NCBI GenBank assembly: GCA_902728285.1 | Contig: CACVBU010000359.1 | Location: forward strand, 186,001 to 250,000 | Reading direction: 5' to 3' | From: Clytia hemisphaerica | Lineage: Eukaryota; Cnidaria; Hydrozoa; Leptothecata; Clytiidae | Length of the DNA: 64,000 nucleotides | Part shown: in pieces, positions 56,106 to 64,000 of the stretch | How positions within the stretch are numbered: position 1 is the stretch's first letter | Layout: each line of letters opens with the position of its first letter | Notes under the pieces: model-generated | What the model was told of the DNA's origin: nothing | The model's database searches: none | Seen by the model: the letters and a program-made list of their open reading frames with translations, nothing else | Position numbers and translations under genes: made by a program

Positions 56106-57000
56106 TCAGTTTTGTGGAATCAACAGGATGTCCAAACTGTTTATGTAGCTTAACAGCAATAGACTTTTCTCCTCTTTCGACTTTGTGTTTAAATCATTTA
56201 TTGTAAGATATAACTCGATTGGTGCTTCAGGTGCGATATTACGATTGACAAGAATCTGCTTTGGCGAAATAGGAATACAATAATGTCCGCTTGAAGTGTG
56301 TTGAAGTTTTATCTCTGTACCGAAAAGAGTTATCGTGTCTTTAACAAAATCAAGTTGTCCACCGGCTTCCTTTATACTATGCTTGGAAAGTAAGAGAGGT
56401 ACTTCACAGTCGACTACATCTGTAAGGATATGTCCTGGTTTTCCACCGATGTTAATGGGAATGTTTACTTTCTTCAATGATTGATAAACTTGACTAGGAC
56501 CGAATTGATACGACTTCTTACTTTTTGTTTCTGTTACATCTTCGCGATTTGGTAACGAATCGAGATAGCAATTTAACCAATTCTTTCCGCATACATTCGA
56601 AGGGCACCCTGGATCAATAACTGCACAACTTAATGTTTCTGATACCATCTGCTCAAGAAAACATAACTCGACTCCACTTTCTTGCGTAAATAATTGAATT
56701 TTCAAATGTTGTAATGATAAGTCCTTTTTATCCGCATCCGGACAGTCACGATAGTAATGATAAATTGAACCACAAATTTTACAACGAGTAGGGTTTCCAT
56801 TTTCATCTGGACAGTTTCGATAACGAGTTGATGGCTGTGCTTGAGGAGCGCGACTGTCCTCTTGACGGGATCCTCGATAATTAGCTCCTCCACGTCCACG
56901 ATATCGACTACCTCGGAAATTTCGTCCTCGATTAGCATAATAATTGTTACGAGAATAATATGCTTGTTCATTTTCAACTAAAATATCTGACGTATCTTCA
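56106..57000 (-). pseudogene. Copia gag zinc knuckle and protease, frame-shifted from gag
   Basis: In the frame of 56705-56106, sequence just upstream has an RG-rich stretch (RGRNFRGSRYRGRGG) and a zinc knuckle C-x2-C-x4-H-x4-C (RCKICGSIYHYYRDC). The protease follows with an active-site-like DPGCPSNVCGKNW; the usual third residue is Ser or Thr (D-S/T-G), here Pro, which would be expected to lower activity. A one-nt shift near 57040 separates it from the capsid part. Confidence 0.65.
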
Positions 57001-57039
57001 GTTGTTTTATCATCGGTCGTACACGAATCGTAAATAGCT

Positions 57040-57561
57040 TTAATCTGCCCGTTTCATGTCATCATACTTCAGTTCTGCAATAGTGGCTCTGGCTAAATCA
57101 CGTTTACTTTTTGGTAAATTAGCGTTTTTCAACAATTGATAAGCTAGTACTGGAGATGGTAACTCAATTTTATAAGTTTTCAGTTTATGATTGAGTTGTT
57201 CAAACTGATTGATATATTCTGCGATATTCATACTCTTATCTCTTTGAAACGTTTCGAATTGTTCGTATGCAGTAAACATTGCCTGATCTTTTGACACTGC
57301 ATAGAGTTCTCTCAATTTGGTTATAAGCACATCTAAACCCTCTTCGACATTTAGCTGTTCTTTCGTTAATGTTGCACATGCTTGGCGAACCTTTGGGGAT
57401 AAACTGAGATACAACACAGGTCCCTGTTTTGTTTTAGCTAAATCAGTTACTAACTGCCACATTTCAATTTCATGTAACCAATGTTCAAAGTCTCCATCTT
57501 CGGAGAACGGGGGCAATCCATACTTTTGCCCTATCGAAACAACACCTGCCATTTTCAACAA
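57040..57561 (-). pseudogene. Copia gag capsid region
   Basis: 173 residues starting MLKMAGVVSIGQKYGLPPFS, with a gag-like helical domain (DFEHWLHEIEMWQLVTDLAK, KLRELYAVSKDQAMFTAYEQ, MNIAEYINQFEQLNHKLK). The frame stops at 57040 immediately after DDMKRAD; the next block is in another frame. Confidence 0.7.
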
Positions 57562-57670
57562 TTAACCACTTTAGTTTATACTTTTATAACAACCAAAGTT
57601 CATAAACTTTATCACACTTTAGTAACCAACCAATAATATCTTTACTGCAAACCACCGAATGCTGCTACCA

Positions 57671-57765
57671 TGTAAAATTGGTTACTCACCATTTATCATA
57701 GTTGGACATCAACCAACAGGATCACTTCTTTATTTAGTTATTCGACTAGAAGAACAATGTTAACA
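57671..57765 (-). repeat. 5' LTR of the Copia element
   Basis: 95 bp identical to the other LTR; followed in element orientation by the primer-binding-like TGGTAGCAG. Confidence 0.85.
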
Positions 57766-58015
57766 TTTCATGGTGACGCCTTTGCTTCGTTTGATTGCCA
57801 ACAAAATCATTTTATCAACCCCTAACTCCTTAAATATCGCCATAAACAGCCAAAGACCGTGAAACAGGTTTCTTTCATTTTTTGGAGTTGCGGGTAAAGT
57901 AGTTTTTTTGGGAATTCTTCAAGATTATCTCATTAGTTTTTTCTGACGTTTTGTTTGTTTTGAATTTAATGTTTTCTGTTGATCAGGCAAGTAGGTCCAT
58001 AAAAGTATCACTTGT
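57766..58015. mobile_element. Right part of the split R1 repeat
   Basis: TTTTTTTGGGAATTCTTCAA, then TTTTTTCTGACGTTTTG and the R1 terminal GTAGGTCCATAAAAGTAT (57988-58005). Confidence 0.45.
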
Positions 58016-59010
58016 TTACATCTGGACTGATCCTAGTTGATCTTGAATCAGTTCCAATTTACTTTCATGGAAACAAGATATCCCAACTTACACTAATATC
58101 ATACCAAATTATTTCCTTAAATTATTATTTCCTCTTATTAATATGATCCAGATTACACCATTCAATTGATGAGGAATTTTGAGAAAAATCCTTTCCATTA
58201 CCTTTCCTGAATTTACTTGGACAAACCACTTAGTCTATGTATTTTCATTCTTGGATGAATCTTGACTGTTTGTTATTAGTATTGACCAGTGAACCATACA
58301 AACAAATTCGTTTATAGTCCAGCTTTTTACAGATCAGATTTTGTTATCTTATAAATAGTTCTTAAAGCAATACAACAAGTTTTCGTAGGTAGTATGTGCA
58401 GATAGACAATTTAGTTAGACAATTTATATTTTGTACCCTATTTTCTAAACATTCTAATAAAAAGTTTTAGTGGGATAAGACATCAGCTGCTCAAAAAAGT
58501 GGAAATTTGTTCTTCATTGAATTTTATGAAACGAGATAAAATGGGAGTACCTACGTTCAGACCAAATATTTCGTATCATGCATAAGATTTGTCCAAATAT
58601 GGTAATATACCCATCGAAGGCTTTGGCCACATTTTGTCCTGTTTTTGTGTGCAAAACTGTGCAAAAAAGTATTGGTTAGTAAAAAGTTCTGAAAATTTAT
58701 TATTGCTTTGTTGGTATGATTGTTTTCCTTTCCTGTTTCTCAACTTTTTTCTATTGTTTTATTATAACAGGTAGATCCAATCAGTTTTCAATATATATTT
58801 GCATTTGTTGTATCTGACTGAATTAGTCCTTCTCATTTCAAAGAGGAAGATGCGGATTTAGACCGAGGAGTAAAATCACAAACCACCTTTTGGATTCTAA
58901 CAAATTTTTGTTTGGAATACTTTTTTTTCAGGGAAGATTGAAATAAATTGTCCTCGCTGGTAGTGTAATCATGTGTTTATGATCGGTGACTAAAATGGTA
59001 ACAACCTAAA
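58016..59010 (+). promoter_or_regulatory. Upstream region of the formin gene
   Basis: AT-rich; the formin promoter should be here. No clear TATA or initiator can be chosen. No other gene seen. Confidence 0.3.
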
Positions 59011-62000
59011 ATGGCAGATGAGAAAAGTTCCAGTTTGGTATGATTAAATTCTTTTGTTAGCTTTCGTTATACATTTATTAGTAATTTTGCAACTGACAAA
59101 AAGATTTGGATTTATTCTATATAATGATAAGGGGTCACATAAACTAATTAATTCACTTATTTCTTTTATTAGCTGAAGCGTTTTCACACAAAGAAAACAA
59201 GCAGTAAGCCTCCAAAGCCCAATAAAAATAAACCTGGAAATGGACCCTCGCCAAAGCCGTTACCAGAGGCCGAAGGTCCTGAAAATGAAGCCTTGGAGGC
59301 TGAAATTCGTGGGCTGAGCTCACTTTCCCCAGAAGATTTCAATAAAAAGTTTGAAAAAATGCTGGTAAGTTTCAATAAGTATGTTTGCTTTTATTAATGT
59401 GATATCAAAGGAAGTGTAATTACATGCTAATTGTGGGGAGTGTTAATAAGATCTTCCTGTTCGTGAAAAATGTAGTGGTTTAGATTTCCTTTTTGTGTAG
59501 AGTTAGTTCATGTAATGTTTCCAGATCACCCAAATAGAGACTGATACGCATGCGTAATTTGCCGTTCTTTTCAACCATATGCAGTTAATTCCCGTGACAA
59601 TCAAAGTCTGGAAACGTTAGATGAACAGTCTCTGTAAGAGCTATATAGATTATGTCAAACAAAATTCACAACTTTTAAAATGACATAATCTGACATTTAG
59701 CGTATTTCTCAAATCAAAGTCTTATCCGATGTTGTGGAAGATAAGAAACATGTACAAACAATACATTTCCTTGTTTTTTTTTATTCGAGAAACGCTCCGT
59801 AAAGCTCAATGAAAATATTTTACTTATTCCCAGTTTTATGATTACATCATCACTTGTTTTGATAACCTACCAACTGCCGAATTTCTTTCCTTCAAAATTC
59901 CAGTTCATTCTTGTCATGATCTATTTTTTGATACAAACAAAATATTTTCTTTCTATTTCCTCCAAAAAAACGTTTTATCTAACGATGTTCATACGATAGC
60001 AACCATATTTTGCTACCCATTTACCTCTTAACAAAGCAAGCCCTCTCTGTTATAAAATTCTGTCTTGACTATATTTTTAAAGGCTAAGAAAATCTAAATC
60101 ACTTTTCATTCTCTTACTTTTGACGAGGAAAACATTTTCTTCAGATTTAAAGTTATGAGAGTAACCAAAAAACTTCACGTTAAACATTCAACAAAATTTA
60201 AATTAATAAATAAACATAAAAATTGACAACATAAATTTGTAACTTCTTCCTGAGTTTTTGACTCATCCCAATATATCTTAAAATAGTAAGGGGGTGAACC
60301 CTTAGGAACCGTAACATCTTTAATGCGACGCAACCAAACCTGGTCCATTTCAAAGAATGAAGTATTTAAAGAGTTTTTCGCGATGGGGGGGGGGGTGCTA
60401 AGGCCTAGGAAAAATTATTAGGACTAAAAAACTGACGTCACAGGCAAAACCCCTTGACCCTTAAAATTTGACGAAATTTCAAAGTCAATAAAACTCGAAA
60501 CCACCTTCACCGATGAAAAGCTCTCAAAAAAGATATAGAGGACTTTTTAAGTGGACATAGCTGATTTCCCAACGTAACTCGAGTAAATCGACCGGAAATG
60601 ACGTTAAAACGTAATTTTAGCATTCATTTTCTCGAGATTGATTCTATTCTAGGTTTGCCCACGTACTAAAAGTCCTAATACTACTAAACTAAAAGGGATA
60701 AAAGATGAATTTTTTGGCTCTTTAATTTTCATCTTCCTTTCAAATATCTTTGAATTTATTTTTCTCAAAAATTGTACGTTGTTACTAAAAGAGGTAACGA
60801 GTGTTAACGAGTGTTAACGAGTGGAAACGAGTGGTAACGAGGTGGTTCATATACAAGCCTTGTCCGCGGTAATGACAATATTGTTCACCCTCCTTCCACC
60901 ATTAAATGATTTTTCGTAGCATTTTAATTGCATTTCTCATCAAAATACACTTTATCCAATTCCCAAATGAGACTTTAAGTACTCCTCCGAGATTCAAACT
61001 CATCTTGGTGGGATGGAGCATGTTGCATTGCACTAACGCGAAAAAAACTTCTCGCGTCCCCTTGCCTTAAGCGTTATACTCATAAAAAACATGTAAGAAA
61101 CGTTTACTCTTCAAAATCTTTTTAGTTCTGAATATTATTATTATTGCATCATTAGGACGAAATGAACTTGGCCGAGCACTTGAAGAAGCCAATCAGACAA
61201 AGAGATCAGCAAACGAAAATAGGGATGTTACAACAATTCATGAGGCGTGAACATAGTAACAAGGTATTTGCAAAGTTCTTAAACTAGCTCTTAAACCTTG
61301 TACCAGAATCTCGAAAACCTAAATTTTTAAGTACTTTTAGATTTATGACGATGATACAAAAAAGTTTTCGAACATTCCTAACCTCTTTTTCAAACTATGA
61401 AAATCTTAATATATGCTTCTTCTATAACAATTTATAATTTTGAAACTTTATTTTATTTAAGGTTGCATCAGGCCCAGAATCCCCAAATGACTTTTTAAGA
61501 AAGCTTGGTAGAAATGAGTTCGAACCTGGAGAACTAATACAGATATTGCAAGCTTTAAGAGTGAATTTGACAGGGAAACCCTTAAGGTAAGGACTTTCGT
61601 AACATCACAAGTCTGAATTTCTAGATGCCAAATCCTATTGATGTCTGGGTAGAGATTTATTTGTACTATGCCTATTATCTCACGGAAACTTTATTTCCAT
61701 AGAGGGTGTGTTTGTCATTTGTGTAGGAGAACACGCAGTGCAGGAGCAGTGTTTTCAAACAAAATAAATGAACTCCCCTAGCGCACGCACTACAAAGGCT
61801 TTTCTCTATAGATGCTTTTTACAGGGGAATACCAGCAAAACAGACCATGCGTATATAGTGGACTACGCCACGATAACATCAGATATGTGCACTTACAGAG
61901 TTGGGAGAAATCTATGCAAATCTTCACCTTTTGTACCAGCTCCATACATATTATTATCTTCTTTTTTTTCTTTCAATTTTTAGTTGGATCAAAGACTTTG

Positions 62001-64000
62001 GTTCTGAAGGGCTTGAAAGTATTCTGAATCATCTGCGATTCTTCATTTGCAGGTAAGTCCTAGCTTTTCAAATACTTTTAAACTACTTCATCTAGCAGCA
62101 TTCGCTAATTGATCTTGATCGAGGCGAGACCAATTTAATTTGTTGTTCTACGGGCCTGAACGACCCTATTTTTGCTAAAATCAAAAAAATAATATCGAAT
62201 TTCCACTACAATATATTTTACACACTAGTTATTTGTAAGAACTAAACTTGAATAAAGCTGTAAAATTAATTCAAGAAATTGAAAAATCATAAAAAGCATT
62301 CCATACACTAAAATTTTATTATGATCTTAATCGAAGATAAAAAACAAAGTGAATTTTTGATCCAGATACCTTTTGGAAAATTTTCTCGGTACCTTACCAA
62401 CCCTGATAAATGAAAAATTTATTCTTATTTTGCCGACCGACCGACCCATATTTTTCTAACGATCTGTCCGTAGAACAAAAAATTAAATTGGTCTCGCCTT
62501 AGTTAAAATGATTATTAGAATTATCGTGAAATTGGGAATTTCTCTTCATTGTAGTTCATCGCATCACGATCAACGAGTTCACCACGAATGCGTTAAATGT
62601 CTCAAAGCTTTCATGAACAATAAAGTAAGTTCTAATTCTTCTTTTCGTTTTCACTTGACATATTGTCATAAATATCAACGAAACTCATAAAGATAAAGCT
62701 TTCAAATCTTTAGAAGTCACTTATTTAAAGTAGATTATGGTAGAAGTCTGGGTCTAAAATTGCGTTGCAGAAAAATTTTTGACATCTTCGGAAATCTTGA
62801 CTTTTTAAAACAATAAAACTTTTTTTCATTGAAAGTACCGTTTAACAAAAGTCCAATAGTTTCAACGAAACCGATTTCGATATCTCAAATAAAGGTCTTC
62901 AAATTTCTCCTCCTCTTTTAGTTTGGATTAAGTTTAATGTTGAAGAATATTCAAGGTTTAACGTTACTTGCACAAAGTATTCGTGCTGACAACCCTGGTA
63001 TGATGCAGGATGTTGTCAAGATCATGGCTGCCGTTTCTCTTGTCAGGTACGTTTAATGATCTGCCTTACCTCGCAATGTAGGGGAATATGATGGAAAAGA
63101 ACTAAATAAGCTAGTACGTGGATGTACTAGGGACTGACTTCAAGATTTACCGGGAAGAGAGTGCGCTGGTCTTTTTCCCTAGTGGCTCATAGTAGATTAT
63201 CACTCAAGTCAAGTATTATTTTCAAGTTGAAAGGCAGTACGAACAAACACATTTACTCGTTTCTAGATAATTGACTCCTTGACTGTTCAATACGGACCAT
63301 GCATCCTATAGTAAAAGAGTAACCTGTCATCATTTTACACTTCATACGGTATTTATTACGATGGCAATAGATATATTCTTCTACTTATTTTTCCACCATC
63401 TTTAGTCACGAGAAAGCATTGGAAGCAATGACGATGAAAGGAGAAGCAGAGAACAAAGCACGCTTCAGTGCTGTTATCACCGCTTTGAAAGGCGACAACT
63501 ATCCTGCTACTTTAAAGGTAATAACACCTCTGCGTGTTCTTGTGTTTTTTACTTGTTCCTTGTTTCAAATATACCAGGATTTGATCTTCCAAAAATGGGT
63601 TCTCATTCCATTCGCAAGTCCTGAGGCACTCTAGAAAGTCTTTGAGTTTGGATTTAATTTACATCTTACACACTCCGATATGAATCTTGAAATGAAAAGT
63701 TTAATCCTTTTTTTGTCAAAGGTGGCTTGCTTGCAAATGATAAATGCTTTGGTTGCCACACCGGACGATTTAGATTTCCGCTTACATTTACGGAATGAGA
63801 TAATACGGGAAGGCTTTTCGGACGCATTACCGGGTCTACGCGAGATGGACCAAGACGATTTGAACGTTCAGTTAGATATTTTTGATGAACACAAAGATGA
63901 CGATGCTGTTGAATTTCAACATCGATATAATGATATTCAATTACATATGGACGACATGCAAGAGTTATTTTCTGTATTGAACACTGTGGTTGAAGACACG
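59011..64000 (+). CDS. DIAPH: Diaphanous-related formin, N-terminal part (runs off window)
   Basis: Nine exons so far: 59011-59037, 59173-59364, 61156-61263, 61462-61586, 61984-62052, 62555-62624, 62922-63046, 63406-63517 and 63722-64000+. All are GT-AG with continuous phase. The protein starts MADEKSSSLLKRFHTKK, has a proline/lysine-rich leader, then the Rho-GTPase-binding and armadillo (FH3/DID) region, recognisable from KMLDEMNL, KPLSWIKDFGSEGL, HHECVKCLKAFMN, LQMINALVATPDDLDFRLHL and DIFDEHKDDD as in mDia proteins. Formins of this class nucleate unbranched actin filaments and are opened by Rho. FH1, FH2 and the autoregulatory tail lie beyond the window. Introns 2 and 5 hold MITEs. Confidence 0.92.
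60294..60660. mobile_element. MITE family IV in formin intron 2
   Basis: Shares with 9923-10342 the order GTGAACCCTTAGGAACCG, ATGCGACGCAACCAAACCTG, TTTCAAAGAATGAAGTATTT and CCTAGGAAAAATTATTAGGA, and the later CGTAACTCGAGTAAATCGAC. The right terminus is less well preserved. Confidence 0.6.
60787..60845 (+). repeat. GTAACGAGTG tandem decamer
   Basis: GGTAACGAGT-GTTAACGAGT-GTTAACGAGT-GGAAACGAGT-GGTAACGAGG: five near-copies in formin intron 2. Confidence 0.7.
62123..62499. mobile_element. MITE family III in formin intron 5
   Basis: AGGCGAGACCAATTTAATTT at the left is inverted at the right (AAATTAAATTGGTCTCGCCT), with GTTGTTCTACGGGC/GTCCGTAGAAC and GACCGACCGACCC as in 7171-7557. 377 bp. Confidence 0.65.

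Larger units (their letters stand above)
52911..57765 (-). mobile_element. Copia-type LTR retrotransposon, minus strand
   Basis: 4855 bp with identical 95-bp LTRs (52911-53005, 57671-57765) that begin and end TG...CA in element orientation and a 5-bp target duplication TTTCA on both flanks. Directly after the 5' LTR (57670 downward) TGGTAGCAG fits a primer site for initiator Met tRNA. Order on the minus strand is gag, zinc knuckle, protease, integrase, reverse transcriptase, RNase H, which is the Copia order. Several frame breaks make this copy inactive as it stands, although identical LTRs suggest recent insertion. It lies within an older R1 repeat. Confidence 0.85.

Noticed and set aside
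56702..56977. Minus-strand frame of 91 codons in the Copia element
   Set aside because: The zinc knuckle and RG-rich stretch are in another frame over the same bases, so this frame is not the coding one.

Overview
This is a eukaryotic, AT-rich, TE-dense window with short metazoan-type exons and canonical GT-AG introns. The protein content (PAM16/Magmas, a Diaphanous-type formin, a membrane gamma-glutamyltransferase, GT10 fucosyltransferases) fits a non-bilaterian or other invertebrate animal. A cnidarian, possibly a hydrozoan, is my best guess from base composition, the many hairpin MITEs, and the Copia and Penelope-like remnants. The species cannot be fixed from the sequence alone.

Layout. 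1-4613: repeats only (a 5S-rRNA-like SINE, a GCACGC-rich foldback element, a TIR element with internal duplications). 4614-22516: a recent tandem duplication. Each unit carries two intron-less genes, A and B, that encode ubiquitin fused to a 2-oxoglutarate/Fe(II) dioxygenase domain, followed by PAM16. In unit 1 PAM16 is cut off after exon 3, and a 2.4 kb foldback array of the word CGAGTTA sits at the junction. In unit 2 PAM16 is complete (6 exons, 127 aa), but gene B has a 1-nt frameshift and a 2.2 kb element with ~183-bp tandem repeats is inserted. 22517-32600: mostly MITEs and Tc1-like elements, one small secreted cysteine-rich protein, a Penelope-like fragment with a hammerhead-like motif, and a few orphan exon candidates. 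32625-38137: a complete nine-exon gamma-glutamyltransferase gene (595 aa). 38760-41740: two head-to-head single-exon GT10 alpha-1,3-fucosyltransferases sharing a 287-bp intergenic region. 41741-52900: a nested transposon graveyard rich in short words repeated in both orientations (CAATCGAAC, CCCGAACATG, TCTGATTGG). 52911-57765: a Copia-type LTR element on the minus strand with identical 95-bp LTRs, a 5-bp target duplication and several frame breaks. 59011-64000: the 5' part (nine exons) of a Diaphanous-related formin that runs off the window.

Most notable is the ubiquitin-dioxygenase gene cluster. The ubiquitin moiety ends LRLRG-M instead of LRLRGG, so the usual deubiquitinase cut site is lost, and the enzyme is predicted to carry a permanent N-terminal ubiquitin. 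The His-x-Asp...His...Arg residues of the dioxygenase core are all present in A1, B1 and A2. The second theme is the number of loci built from a private 6-10 nt word repeated in both orientations.
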